From JACMRP01 sp047302465 (GTDB lineage Bacteria; Bdellovibrionota; Bdellovibrionia; Bdellovibrionales; Bdellovibrionaceae): a DNA stretch of 64,000 bases. The notes beneath the pieces were generated by a model that was not told the DNA's origin, ran no database searches, and worked only from the letters and a program-made list of their open reading frames with translations. A program made the translations under genes and the position numbers. The stretch lies in NCBI RefSeq assembly GCF_047302465.1, contig NZ_CP178621.1, positions 2,108,001 through 2,172,000 on the forward strand, written 5' to 3'. This document shows, piece by piece, positions 16,959 through 25,891 of this stretch (position 1 is the first letter of the stretch; the number at the start of each line of letters is the position of its first letter).

Positions 16959-18006
16959 GAGTTCCCCCCTCTACGTTGCCATCATTCGTGTCGTCTTTAA
17001 AAAGTTCTTCTTCTGCTGCGAAAATTTCTTCGTCACTTGCCATATCTTCTGTGATCTCTACGGTCTCAACAGCGATTTGGTCGGCAGAAACTGGAGTTAA
17101 TACCATTTGTGGATTGTCTTCGGCGTCTTTCAACACGAAGTCCTCAGCAGAAGCACCAGCTGCCGATTGAGCTTCTTCAAAAGCCGCTTCCTCAGCAGCT
17201 TCTTTTTCAGCTTTTGCAAACATCTGTTCAGCCATCGCATCCGCATTAACGGTGCCGTATTCTTCCACGCTTGAAAGAACATCACCCTCGATAGGCTTTC
17301 TAGCTTCTACATAAATGTCAGAATAAACTTCGGTCTGAAATAAAGAGACAAAACCCATTTTACCAAGCTCAAGCAATGACAAGAAGGTGATCAGAGCTTG
17401 GCGCGCGCGATCTTCCGTCACAGTCACCAAATCCATCATCACGACCTTTTGTCCTACGAACAAACGATCTTTGATTTCAAGAATACGACTAGAGATCGAT
17501 TGAGCTTTCGCCGTAACTTGATGGATTTTCTTTTTCGCAGTCTTAACAACTTTGCGATAAGTTGCGATCAAAGAGAAAAGCGCGTTCTCTTCAAGAATGA
17601 TTTCATCTTCTTTCGGAGCCAGAGTCTCTCGCACACCACGGACCCACAAATCGCGACCCAAAAGAGGACGATCATAAAGCATTTTTGCGGCTTCTTGATA
17701 CTTTTGGTATTCCAAAAGTTTTTGCACGAGCTCTTTACGCGGATCTTCTGTTTCAACGATCTCACCGTTTTCATCGTACTGAGGAAGAAGCATGCGGGAT
17801 TTAATATGAATCAGAGTTGAAGCCATCGCCACGAATTCGCCGGCTACTTCAAGATCCAATTCCTTCATGAGCTTGATATATTCAAAATACTGCTTCGTGA
17901 TTTCATGGATCTTGATATCCATGATGTCCATCTCTTCTTTACGGATTAGATAAAGAAGAAGACCTAGAGGACCTTCGAATTTAGGAAGCTGAATATTAAT
18001 ACTCAT
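16951..18006 (-). CDS. scpA: SMC-associated kleisin ScpA with acidic C-terminal extension (351 aa)
   Basis: The N-terminus PKFEGPLGLLLYLIRKEEMDIMDI is the ScpA kleisin signature, followed by MASTLIHIKSRMLLP. The C-terminal winged helix lies near residues 190-240 (ALITFLSLLELGKMGFVSLFQ). ScpA bridges SMC heads and binds ScpB. A further 110 residues rich in Glu and Ala follow the canonical domain, paralleling the acidic extensions of ScpB. It lies downstream of trpS by 28 bases in one operon. Confidence 0.93.
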   Translation of the reverse strand: MSINIQLPKFEGPLGLLLYLIRKEEMDIMDIKIHEITKQYFEYIKLMKELDLEVAGEFVAMASTLIHIKSRMLLPQYDENGEIVETEDPRKELVQKLLEYQKYQEAAKMLYDRPLLGRDLWVRGVRETLAPKEDEIILEENALFSLIATYRKVVKTAKKKIHQVTAKAQSISSRILEIKDRLFVGQKVVMMDLVTVTEDRARQALITFLSLLELGKMGFVSLFQTEVYSDIYVEARKPIEGDVLSSVEEYGTVNADAMAEQMFAKAEKEAAEEAAFEEAQSAAGASAEDFVLKDAEDNPQMVLTPVSADQIAVETVEITEDMASDEEIFAAEEELFKDDTNDGNVEGGTLG

Positions 18007-18034
18007 TTATTTTTGTTCCCCCTCAACGCTGACC

Positions 18035-19063
18035 TTAAGTGCTCCACTTCATACATGAACGAATAATGCCCAGTGTTTTCTGAGCTTCTTTACGAGCTTT
18101 CTCGCAGCCTGCGTCGATGATTGAATCAAGCAGTTTTGGATTATTCAACAATTCTTTTTTCTTTTCTCGAGGTTCTTTGGTTAGAGCGTCGATATTGCTG
18201 AATAATTTAGCTTTGCAATCGCCACAACCAATGCCCGCAGTACGACAACCCTGCTCTACCCAGCTTAGATCTTCAGCAGTTGAGTAAAGTTTGTGATAAC
18301 CATACACAGAGCAAACTTCTGGATTGCCCGGATCTTCACGACGCACGCGTTGTGGATCGGTCACCATCATATTCACATTCTTCTTCAGAGTTTTTTCATC
18401 TGGAGTCAGAAGCATGGTGTTGCCATAAGACTTCGACATCTTACGACCGTCTAAACCTGGCAAAACCGGCACATCTGTAAAGAGTGGCGTTGGCTCTGGA
18501 AGTTTCGCTTTATAAATATGATTAAAACGACGGATGATCTCACGCGAGATTTCCAAATGTGCTGTTTGGTCTTTTCCAATTGGCACTTTTTCGCCGCGGT
18601 AAATCAAAATATCTGCCGTTTGCAAAACAGGATAACCAAATCGTCCCAAGTTGTGGGTGTCGTTGGCTTTGGCCTCTTCTTCGGCATCTTTCCATGTCGT
18701 GACGCGTTCAAGCCATCCCATCGGGGTGAGGTTCGCCAAAATCATAAAGAGTTCGATATGCTCCGGCACTCTGCTTTGAACAAACAAAGTCGACTTCTCA
18801 GGATCCAAACCCCAAGCAATAAACTCGGCGATCATATCGCGAGTCCATGGCGCCACGTCCACAGTACTTTTATAAGCTGTGGTCATTCCATGCCAATCCA
18901 TTGCACCAAAGAAGCAATCGTAGGTACCTTCGTTTTGAAGTTTCACGAAGTTACTGAGAGCTCCCCAATAGTTTCCAATATGAAGGGGGCCCGTCACGCG
19001 AATCCCACTCATCACTCTTTGGCGACGAGGAGGTTTTGCTTCTGCTACTGGCGCTTCACTCAT
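18035..19063 (-). CDS. trpS: Tryptophanyl-tRNA synthetase (342 aa)
   Basis: Class I synthetase motifs are seen as GPLHIGNYWGAL near residue 25 and KMSKS in GRKMSKSYGNT. It charges tRNA-Trp in the cytoplasm. ATG 19063 is preceded by GGAGGT, so the 15-codon upstream extension is not used. Length is close to the usual 330-350. A C-terminal CGDCK cysteine pair is present, as in some bacterial members. The start overlaps the M50 protease stop by four bases. Confidence 0.96.
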   Translation of the reverse strand: MSEAPVAEAKPPRRQRVMSGIRVTGPLHIGNYWGALSNFVKLQNEGTYDCFFGAMDWHGMTTAYKSTVDVAPWTRDMIAEFIAWGLDPEKSTLFVQSRVPEHIELFMILANLTPMGWLERVTTWKDAEEEAKANDTHNLGRFGYPVLQTADILIYRGEKVPIGKDQTAHLEISREIIRRFNHIYKAKLPEPTPLFTDVPVLPGLDGRKMSKSYGNTMLLTPDEKTLKKNVNMMVTDPQRVRREDPGNPEVCSVYGYHKLYSTAEDLSWVEQGCRTAGIGCGDCKAKLFSNIDALTKEPREKKKELLNNPKLLDSIIDAGCEKARKEAQKTLGIIRSCMKWST

Positions 19064-19719
19064 AGAAGACCTCCGAGAGCTGTTCTTAAAAGAAGCTCTT
19101 GGGTCCAAAAGACCGGAACCGCAAGGATCTGCAGAGCACCTGTTAAAATCAACGCCATCAGAATCATGCTAGTAATATGCTCGTTTTGCTCAAGTTTTTG
19201 ATTCATGTGCGCTGGTAAAAATCGAGCTAATACTTTACCGCCATCCAGTGGATTCAACGGAATCATATTAAAGACTGCCAAAAACAAATTTGTCGTAATG
19301 AACACCTTCATGATTCGCAAAAAAGACATCACCACATCAGAGACCATAAAGTAACGCGCTGTAATGGCGATGATCAGAACTCCGATCACGGCCAAAAGAA
19401 CGTTGGACAACGGCCCTGCAAGAGCCACCCAGAACATGTCTTTACGGGCGTCTTTTAAATTTCTCGGGTTCACCGGGACAGGCTTTGCCCAGCCAAAGAA
19501 AATCGGCGTATTGAACACGATAGAAATCATAGGCAGCATGAATGTGCCGATCCAATCCATGTGAGCACCAGGGTTCATCGTCAAACGGCCCATCATTTCA
19601 GCGGTGTTGTCACCACGAAGCTTGGCCACCCAACCATGAGCAAACTCATGAAAGCAAAGTGCGAACAAAAACGGAATGTAGTAAACGCCTACTTTTGCGC
19701 CAATTTCCATGAAATCCAT
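19060..19719 (-). CDS. Site-2 protease-like M50 metallopeptidase (219 aa)
   Basis: The zinc-binding HEFAHGW (HExxH) lies in the first membrane segment, and NPLDGGKVL supplies the distal aspartate in a later one. About five hydrophobic segments give a compact, PDZ-less integral membrane protease. Family members cleave substrates within the membrane and can release signalling factors. It heads the trpS-scpA-scpB operon, an order often kept in related bacteria. The actual substrate is unknown. Confidence 0.9.
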   Translation of the reverse strand: MDFMEIGAKVGVYYIPFLFALCFHEFAHGWVAKLRGDNTAEMMGRLTMNPGAHMDWIGTFMLPMISIVFNTPIFFGWAKPVPVNPRNLKDARKDMFWVALAGPLSNVLLAVIGVLIIAITARYFMVSDVVMSFLRIMKVFITTNLFLAVFNMIPLNPLDGGKVLARFLPAHMNQKLEQNEHITSMILMALILTGALQILAVPVFWTQELLLRTALGGLL

Positions 19720-19906
19720 AGCAACCCTTCACCATCTCTCTAGAGTGATCCTTCAACGCTAACTGAGAGCTAGATGAATGTCTAGAAGCAGTTCTTTTCC
19801 TGCGTAAAGATCAAGCATCAAATGACGCGTAACGTGCTTATTGATTCCGAGAGGGCTTGCAGCTAGTTTTTAGAGGCTTTTTTTCACCTATTTGAAGGAG
19901 TTTATG

Positions 19907-21073
19907 ATGTCTAATTCTGTTGATGCACGCCCCGCTTTGACCATTCTTTCTGAAGACGAAATGGCGTTCCGTGATGCCGTTCGTACCTTTGCTGAGTCTG
20001 AGATTAAACCTCATGTTACTCACATGGATGAGAAAGCCGAGATGGATCCAGCGATCGTTAAAAAACTTTTCGAAATGGGCTTGATGGGTATCGAGACTCC
20101 AGAAAAATACGGTGGCGCAGGTTCTACTTTCACAATGGCTTGCTTGGCTGTTGAAGAGTTGGGTCGCGTTGATGGTTCTGTCAGCGTTCTTTTGGACGTA
20201 CAAAATACTTTAGTGACAAATGCCTTCCTAAAATGGGGCACTGAAAAACTTCAAGCGAAGTACTTACCTAAAATGGCTTCTGAATGGGTGGGAGCTTACG
20301 CTTTGTCTGAGAGCTCTTCTGGCTCTGACGCTTTCGCATTAAAATTGAAAGCAGAACTTAAAGGCGACAAATACGTATTGAACGGTTCAAAACTTTGGAT
20401 CACGAACGGCAAAGAAGCAAATGTCTTTATCTGTTTTGCCAACGTGGACTTCGGTAAAGGCTATAAAGGCATTACTGCTTTCGTCGTTGAAAAGTCTTTC
20501 AAAGGCTTCTCTGTTGGTAAAAAAGAAGACAAACTTGGTATCCGCGCAAGTTCTACTTGCGAACTTCTCTTTGAAAACTGCGAAGTGCCTTTAGAAAACG
20601 TTTTGGGTGAAGTCGGCAAAGGTTACAAAATTGCGATCGAGACTTTGAACGAAGGTCGTATCGGTATCGGTGCGCAAATGGTGGGTATCGCTCAAGGTGC
20701 TTACGAAGCGACTTTGAACTACATCAAAACTCGCGAACAATTCGGCAAATCGATCGCTCAATTCCAGGGCGTTCAATTCCAGTTGGCTGAAATGCGTACC
20801 GAGCTCGAAGCAGCTCGCTTGATGGTTTACAATGCGGCTCGCTTGAAGGATTCTGGTCAAGATTTCATCGAAGCGGCGGCAATGGCAAAATTGTTCTCTT
20901 CACGCGCGGCTTGCAACATCACATCTACGGCAGTGGATTTGTTCGGTGGTAACGGTTTCACGAAAGAATACCCTGTCGAGAAATTCTGGCGCGATGCTAA
21001 GATCGGTCAGATCTACGAAGGAACAACAAACATGCAACTTCAAACCATTGCTAAAATGGAGCTTGATAAGTAG
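19907..21073 (+). CDS. Acyl-CoA dehydrogenase (388 aa)
   Basis: FAD-dependent acyl-CoA dehydrogenase blocks are present throughout: YALSESSSGSDAFAL, WITNGKEANVFICFA, the LGIRASSTCEL segment, and the C-terminal QIYEGTTNMQLQTIAK. The last contains the catalytic-base glutamate of short/butyryl-chain enzymes. It does the first oxidation of fatty-acid or branched-chain beta-oxidation in the cytoplasm. AGGAG fits ATG 19907 (spacing six) better than 19904. The next gene starts three bases after its stop, so it leads a unit with a peptide-binding protein. Confidence 0.94.
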   Translation: MSNSVDARPALTILSEDEMAFRDAVRTFAESEIKPHVTHMDEKAEMDPAIVKKLFEMGLMGIETPEKYGGAGSTFTMACLAVEELGRVDGSVSVLLDVQNTLVTNAFLKWGTEKLQAKYLPKMASEWVGAYALSESSSGSDAFALKLKAELKGDKYVLNGSKLWITNGKEANVFICFANVDFGKGYKGITAFVVEKSFKGFSVGKKEDKLGIRASSTCELLFENCEVPLENVLGEVGKGYKIAIETLNEGRIGIGAQMVGIAQGAYEATLNYIKTREQFGKSIAQFQGVQFQLAEMRTELEAARLMVYNAARLKDSGQDFIEAAAMAKLFSSRAACNITSTAVDLFGGNGFTKEYPVEKFWRDAKIGQIYEGTTNMQLQTIAKMELDK

Positions 21074-21076
21074 ATC

Positions 21077-22603
21077 ATGAAGCTTGCGAAGAATTTTCTA
21101 TTTTATTTCAGTCTTTTCTTCGCAAGCGTTGCTTTCTCAGCCGGGGAACAACCCGGCGAGACCTTCCGCTTTCATCTTTCGAACGAGCCCAGCACTTTAG
21201 ATCCTCATCAGCAAAAATCTTCGGCTTCTAGTTACTTACTGCAAAATCTTTATCGCAATCTTTTTGTCTATGATAACGACAAAGGCTTGGTTCCGGATTT
21301 AGGTGAAAGCTGTAAACGCGAAAGTCCGTTGGTATTGGTCTGCAAACTTAAAAAAGGTTTGCAATGGAGTGATGGCACAGCCCTCACTGCTGACGACTTC
21401 CTAAAAGGTTATCAACGCGTTTTAAATCCGAAAGAGTCTTCTCCCCGTGCAGATTTGCTTTTTAAAATTAAAAATGCAGGCGCTATTTATAAAGGTCAGA
21501 AAAAAATCGAGACCTTGGGCATTACGGCTCCGAACAGCACAACTCTTCGCTTTGAATTTGAAGAAAAAGACCCGGACTTTGAATACAACTTAGCAAGCTT
21601 CCTGCTTTCTCCAGTAAAAAACACATTAAAACCAGGACAGAAAGCTTCTGAACTGGTTGTGAACGGTCCTTACAAAATCGCTGATTGGATCGCTGGCCAG
21701 AAAATTCAACTTATCAATAATACCTTCTACACGTCTGGCAATTCCCAGAAGCGTCCGCTGGTCGAAGTTCTCTTTGTGAACGAAGACAGCGTCGCTTTGC
21801 AACTCTATGAGAAGAATGAACTCAGCTTCTTACGTCGTTTGCCGACTCTTTACATTCCAAAATTTAAAACGCGTGCCGATTTCCATTGGATTCCGGTGGT
21901 CCGCTTTGACTACATTGGTTTTGGTCCCGCACTGAAAGACACACCAAAGCTGCGCGAGGCCCTGGCTCTTGCTCTTAATTACAAAGACTTGCAGAAAGTT
22001 TTTTCCTCTGAAGGAGTTCCTGGCTGCCCCGGTATTCCAAGCAGTTGGATGACTGAAGAATTATGTTACAAGTTTGATGCTAAAAAAGCGAAGAGTGTTT
22101 TATCAGAAGAGAAAAAAATCCCGGCGAACTTAAAGCTTATGTACTCCTCTTTGGGAGGCGAAGATCATCGTCGCGCGACCGAGTGGATGCAATCACAGTG
22201 GGATAAAAATCTTGGCGTGAAAGTGCAATTACTTCTTCGCGAGAACAAAGTTTTCATAAGTGACCTGCAGCAAAATCCACCGGCTCTTTTCAGAAAAGGC
22301 GTGGCTCCAGATCGTCCAACATGTTTAGCAACTCTTGAGACTTTTGCAGACTGGAGTCCTGAGAACTACATCCAGCTCAAGGATCCAGAGTTTCAGGAAT
22401 TACTCAAAAAACTTGGCGATACTTCCTCGGGTTTTGATCAAAAAAAGCTTTGTACACAAGCTGTACGCTTCTTAATGGACCGTCACCTCCTGATTCCTTT
22501 GGGATCGATTCATTTTGCAATACTCGCAAAACAAAAATACAGCGGTTGGCGTCTTAATTCGATGAACCAACTTGATCTTGCAGGATTAGAGTCGAAGAAT
22601 TAA
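21077..22603 (+). CDS. Periplasmic oligopeptide-binding protein, OppA/MppA type (508 aa)
   Basis: A signal peptide (LFYFSLFFASVAFSA) is followed by SBP_bac_5 hallmarks: FRFHLSNEPSTLDPHQQ, LQNLYRNLFVY, LKKGLQWSDGTALTADDFLKG and a C-terminal ligand-closing domain. Such proteins bind oligopeptides, or murein peptide in MppA, for an inner-membrane ABC transporter. No permease genes are adjacent, so it must share one elsewhere, perhaps the dpp set at 28.7-32.3 kb. It lies between the acyl-CoA dehydrogenase and another binding protein with almost no gaps. Confidence 0.88.
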   Translation: MKLAKNFLFYFSLFFASVAFSAGEQPGETFRFHLSNEPSTLDPHQQKSSASSYLLQNLYRNLFVYDNDKGLVPDLGESCKRESPLVLVCKLKKGLQWSDGTALTADDFLKGYQRVLNPKESSPRADLLFKIKNAGAIYKGQKKIETLGITAPNSTTLRFEFEEKDPDFEYNLASFLLSPVKNTLKPGQKASELVVNGPYKIADWIAGQKIQLINNTFYTSGNSQKRPLVEVLFVNEDSVALQLYEKNELSFLRRLPTLYIPKFKTRADFHWIPVVRFDYIGFGPALKDTPKLREALALALNYKDLQKVFSSEGVPGCPGIPSSWMTEELCYKFDAKKAKSVLSEEKKIPANLKLMYSSLGGEDHRRATEWMQSQWDKNLGVKVQLLLRENKVFISDLQQNPPALFRKGVAPDRPTCLATLETFADWSPENYIQLKDPEFQELLKKLGDTSSGFDQKKLCTQAVRFLMDRHLLIPLGSIHFAILAKQKYSGWRLNSMNQLDLAGLESKN

Positions 22604-22606
22604 GAG

Positions 22607-23356
22607 ATGCACTCTCTTACTCGCTACTTTGTAGCGTGCACATTCTTCTGCTCCTTTTTGCTGAGCAGTCTCTGCCATGCAGAGACTTGGAAAATTATTA
22701 CCCTCGACTGGCCCCCATACACTAACGAAAAGGATGCAGAACTAGGCGCCGCCTCGAAAGCTTTGAAAGAAGCCCTGCACTCCGTCGGTATCAATGTTGA
22801 GTTTGTCTTTATGCCGTGGAGTCGCGGTATCTACGAAGTTAAAAAGGCCGATTACGTAGGCATTTTTCCCGTATGGAATGGCGGCGCCCACAAAGAGGGG
22901 AAACTTTCGCCGATCCTTTTTTCATCGCCCATTGGTTTTGTCTACAACAAAGACGAAATCCACCATTGGACAAAGCTTGAAGACTTTAAGGGGCTCAACA
23001 TCGGTATCGTGCAAAGTTACGAATACCCTGATGAGATCTTAGATCTTGGTAAAAAAGGCGTCTACCACCTGCAAAGCGTAACCAGCGACGAACAGAACCT
23101 TCACAAAGTCGCTTACAAACGGATTGATCTTACGATCGTAGATCTTGTGAACGCGCGCTACCTGACTGAGGTTCGCCATCCCGAGCTTAAACCACTTCTG
23201 ACTTTTGATCCGAAGATCTATCAGAAAGCGGACCTTTTCATTTCTTTAAAGAACGATAAGCACTTCGAAGAAAGATTTAAGAAGCTCAAAGAAGCCTTTA
23301 AGAAAGTAAAAACTCAAAAGATCGTTGACCAATACGTACTCAAAATTCTCAAATAG
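22607..23356 (+). CDS. Periplasmic amino-acid-type solute-binding protein (249 aa)
   Basis: A signal peptide ends near CHA at residue 25. The mature protein starts WKIITLDWPPYTNEKDAELGA, the usual opening of SBP_bac_3 proteins. It continues with WSRGIYEVKKADYVGIFPVW, typical of a group of orphan binding proteins. Likely periplasmic; ligand unknown, possibly an amino acid or related small acid. No ABC permease is adjacent. It is the last gene of a three-gene unit and is followed at once by a GTCTCA half-palindrome. Confidence 0.82.
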   Translation: MHSLTRYFVACTFFCSFLLSSLCHAETWKIITLDWPPYTNEKDAELGAASKALKEALHSVGINVEFVFMPWSRGIYEVKKADYVGIFPVWNGGAHKEGKLSPILFSSPIGFVYNKDEIHHWTKLEDFKGLNIGIVQSYEYPDEILDLGKKGVYHLQSVTSDEQNLHKVAYKRIDLTIVDLVNARYLTEVRHPELKPLLTFDPKIYQKADLFISLKNDKHFEERFKKLKEAFKKVKTQKIVDQYVLKILK

Positions 23357-23357
23357 C

Positions 23358-23372
23358 GTCTCATTCTGGAGC
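23358..23372. promoter_or_regulatory. Degenerate GTCTCA-N3-TGAGAC site
   Basis: GTCTCATTCTGGAGC has a perfect left half with the same TTC spacer as the copies at 1449 and 13810, and a degraded right half (9 of 12 overall). It directly follows the stop at 23356 and lies 150 bases before the zinc-finger gene. Confidence 0.3.
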
Positions 23373-23425
23373 GAATAGAGCCTATTTCAACTCAAACTAA
23401 GACATTCATCCCCACAACTTTTGTC

Positions 23426-23452
23426 TCAACTTTTCCCAACCTAGGCCGATAA
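23426..23452 (+). promoter_or_regulatory. Sigma-28 (FliA)-like promoter of the small zinc-finger gene
   Basis: The -10 element GCCGATAA at 23445-23452 is a perfect match to the flagellar sigma consensus. Eleven bases upstream, TCAACTTT at 23426-23433 matches TAAAGTTT at six of eight positions. It would start RNA near 23459, about 50 bases before the ATG at 23508. Confidence 0.65.
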
Positions 23453-23507
23453 GTCTAACATCCAGTCCTGATACGACAGGGTAGAAACAACAGGGGAGAT
23501 TTTTCCG

Positions 23508-23732
23508 ATGGCTGAAGATAAAAAGCACGACAAACAAGTTCCAAATAACGTGATTCAGTTGGGTCCTACTAAGTGCACAGCTGAGGGCTGCAGCAAAAAG
23601 CCAGCTAAAGCCAGCTTCTGCGATGAACACTTCGAGTGGTTCAAAGCAGGTTTGATCACGAAAGAAGGCATGAAAGCTGCCGACTTTGAAAAGAAACATT
23701 ACCATTTTATGCGCGCGAAAAAAGCCGCTTAA
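23508..23732 (+). CDS. Small zinc-finger-like protein (74 aa)
   Basis: Cysteines at 23, 28 and 38 with histidine 41 give a C-x4-C-x9-C-x2-H set that could bind one zinc ion. The N- and C-termini are strongly charged and basic, which would suit nucleic-acid or protein binding. GGGGAGA lies upstream of the ATG. No named family is recognised. It is preceded by a sigma-28-like promoter and followed by a good terminator, so it is a single-gene unit probably made together with motility genes. Confidence 0.72.
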   Translation: MAEDKKHDKQVPNNVIQLGPTKCTAEGCSKKPAKASFCDEHFEWFKAGLITKEGMKAADFEKKHYHFMRAKKAA

Positions 23733-23787
23733 GGTGTTTATAACAGTTCCTGAAACTCTCTAGAAACCTTGCGAATTCATTTCCGTT

Positions 23788-23823
23788 ATAAAGGCTGGTC
23801 AAGATGATCAGCCTTTATTTTTT
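23788..23823 (+). terminator. Rho-independent terminator after the zinc-finger gene
   Basis: AAAGGCTGGTCA pairs with TGATCAGCCTTT (one G-T pair) around a three-base loop and is followed by ATTTTTT. Confidence 0.8.
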
Positions 23824-23872
23824 GTCCAAAATGCATAGTGACCCTTTGCAAATTCAGAACTAACATCGATTT

Positions 23873-24991
23873 ATGAATTTGAGTTTCAAAGATCTGCTTT
23901 TTGATCCGAACCTACCGTTAAAGACCCAAACTCACCTCTCGAAAAAAGAGGCTCAAGCAGATCTTGAGATGCTTCACTATGCTCTAACTCGCGCCTACCC
24001 GGCCTGCTGGAAAATGAATTCTGACGAATGGGCTCGGATTCTTGAAACCCTTCAAAACATCACTCTTCCAGAAAGTATCGACCGACGAGAGTTTGGCTCT
24101 ATGATTTCGGATATTCTTTGGGATATCCCGGATGGCCATCTGAAAGTTCGCTTTGGCAGCGAAACTCTCGGCGCAAAGTTTCATAAAAACCTTCGACAAG
24201 TTTCCACAGGAAGTAACGTCGCAGGCACTGATGTCTGGAAGATTGAAATGCACGACAGCCCAAGGGGATCTATCCCCGTTTTTGGGATCTCTCGCTATCC
24301 TCAGTCGAGCGAACCACATTGGCAGGGTTTTCTGGAAGCTGTTAAGCACAATTTGAAGGCCTCGGCTCTGGTGATCGATCTTCGCGGTAATGACGGCGGT
24401 GATGATACAAAAGCCATCGAGATGACGTCCCTTCTTTTAGGGCACGATCTGCATATTGATTGGGTCCGAGAGGTCATTTGCGAATCTGCAGAAGCCTATG
24501 CTTTGCAAATTAATACGTATTCAAAAATTATTTGGATAAACTACGACTCAAAAAGCCTTGAAGCGCCCGCTGAACTTAAAGCGCATTTAGAGTATTTAAA
24601 AACTCGCGCTAGTGAGCTCCAAGGGCAAAAGCCGCAAAAAACCATCCACAAACTCCCGGCACTTTCCAAAAAGAGTTTAGGTGCTGGCGCGTTTAATAAA
24701 CCTATCTATGTCCTAATAGACGCAGAAACACGCTCTAGCGGAGAGTGGACCGTGCTCTATCTCAAACAACATCCACAAACCGTGGTGGTTGGTGACAACA
24801 CGTTTGGAATGATCCACTTTGGAAACTCGGGTCAGCTCTTATTACCGTACAGTCAGCTGACCGTAGCACTTTGTATGAAAATCAATGAACTCATTAGTGG
24901 CGAGTTCTATGAAAAAATCGGAATTCCGCCGACTATTCGAGTCTCCAACGAAGATTCGCTGAAATATACGCTTACAAATTTGATCAAGTAA
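23873..24991 (+). CDS. S41-family serine peptidase-like protein (372 aa)
   Basis: ALVIDLRGNDGGDD at about residues 162-175 is the strand-and-loop typical of the S41 (tail-specific/CtpA) fold. ETRSSGEWTVLYLKQHP, near residue 285, holds the catalytic serine region, followed by VVVGDNTFG. An N-terminal helical domain (about 1-110) resembles the cap of S41 relatives. There is no signal peptide and no PDZ domain, so it is likely cytoplasmic, in contrast to the usual periplasmic C-terminal processing peptidases. It lies between a terminator and the divergent-convergent small ORF at 24996. Confidence 0.8.
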   Translation: MNLSFKDLLFDPNLPLKTQTHLSKKEAQADLEMLHYALTRAYPACWKMNSDEWARILETLQNITLPESIDRREFGSMISDILWDIPDGHLKVRFGSETLGAKFHKNLRQVSTGSNVAGTDVWKIEMHDSPRGSIPVFGISRYPQSSEPHWQGFLEAVKHNLKASALVIDLRGNDGGDDTKAIEMTSLLLGHDLHIDWVREVICESAEAYALQINTYSKIIWINYDSKSLEAPAELKAHLEYLKTRASELQGQKPQKTIHKLPALSKKSLGAGAFNKPIYVLIDAETRSSGEWTVLYLKQHPQTVVVGDNTFGMIHFGNSGQLLLPYSQLTVALCMKINELISGEFYEKIGIPPTIRVSNEDSLKYTLTNLIK

Positions 24992-24995
24992 GGTT

Positions 24996-25082
24996 TTACA
25001 GGTGGCCCCAGAGGGCCATGAAGAAAATGAAACCGAAAATGAAGTATTTTAGGCCGACTTTCGCGGCGTCTTGTAACGACAT
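24996..25082 (-). CDS. Candidate 28-residue hydrophobic peptide
   Basis: On the minus strand ATG at 25082 opens a 28-codon frame that exactly fills the gap after the S41 gene. The peptide is amphipathic at the start (MSLQDAAKVGLKYF) and then a single membrane-spanning stretch (IFGFIFFMALWGHL). This shape is typical of small single-pass membrane proteins. There is no strong ribosome site and no terminator, so this is a prediction from composition and position only. Confidence 0.3.
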   Translation of the reverse strand: MSLQDAAKVGLKYFIFGFIFFMALWGHL

Positions 25083-25144
25083 GTCTTCTCATCGGCCAAA
25101 GTTCCTGCTAACATGACCTTCCTAGACTTAAGATGGAGTTTTTC

Positions 25145-25891
25145 ATGAAAAAAGCCGCCCTCATCACTGGTGCCAGCTCTGGAATTGGCCAAGCCACAGC
25201 CCTTGAATTTGCCCGTAATGGCTACTTTATCTATCTCATGGGCCGTAACCGCGAACGCCTTGAAGAAACCGCTCTGCAATGTACTTCGGGTGCTGCGATC
25301 CTCGCTTGCGACCTTAAAGACCCTGCCCAAGTTGAAAAACGCGTCAAAGAAGCTACTGAAAATCCTCTCTTCCGTTTGGAAGTTCTCGTCAACAACGCGG
25401 GCGTTTTCCACACCCACAGCATGGAAGAAGGCACCGACGAGATTTGGACTGAACAATTTCAAGCAAATCTCTTGGGCCCGGTCAGACTCACCCGTCTTTT
25501 GATTCCTTATTTCAAAAAACACGAAAAAGGATCGATCGTAAATATCGCATCAACTCTGGGGCTCAGACCAAGCTCCAACACCGGCGCTTACTCTGCCCTG
25601 AAAGCCGCACTTATTAATTGGACTCAAAGCCTTGCTCAAGAAACTGGAGCCTTCGGTGTTCGTGCAAATTGCGTCTGCCCAGGCCTTGTTGATACTCCGA
25701 TTCACTCATTCAATGCACTTCCGGCTCTGCAAAAGGAAGAGGTTCTGAAGCAAATGTCGAGCCTTCAACCTCTAGGCCGTATCGGCACTCCACAGGATCT
25801 GGCGAAGAGTATCTATTTCATCGGCTCGGACCAATCTTCGTGGACCACGGGGGCTGTTTTGGCTGTTGATGGCGGGATCAATTTGCAATGA
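25145..25891 (+). CDS. Short-chain dehydrogenase/reductase (248 aa)
   Basis: The Rossmann motif TGASSGIG is at residues 9-16, NNAG at 83-86, catalytic Ser136, and Tyr149 with Lys153 in YSALK. C-terminal WTTGAVLAVDGG is typical of classical SDRs of the FabG type. It is NAD(P)-dependent and cytoplasmic. GGAG six bases upstream favours ATG 25145 over 25133. It overlaps by four bases with a pyruvoyl-tetrahydropterin synthase gene, so its substrate may be a pterin (sepiapterin-reductase-like role). That is inference from context. Confidence 0.9.
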   Translation: MKKAALITGASSGIGQATALEFARNGYFIYLMGRNRERLEETALQCTSGAAILACDLKDPAQVEKRVKEATENPLFRLEVLVNNAGVFHTHSMEEGTDEIWTEQFQANLLGPVRLTRLLIPYFKKHEKGSIVNIASTLGLRPSSNTGAYSALKAALINWTQSLAQETGAFGVRANCVCPGLVDTPIHSFNALPALQKEEVLKQMSSLQPLGRIGTPQDLAKSIYFIGSDQSSWTTGAVLAVDGGINLQ

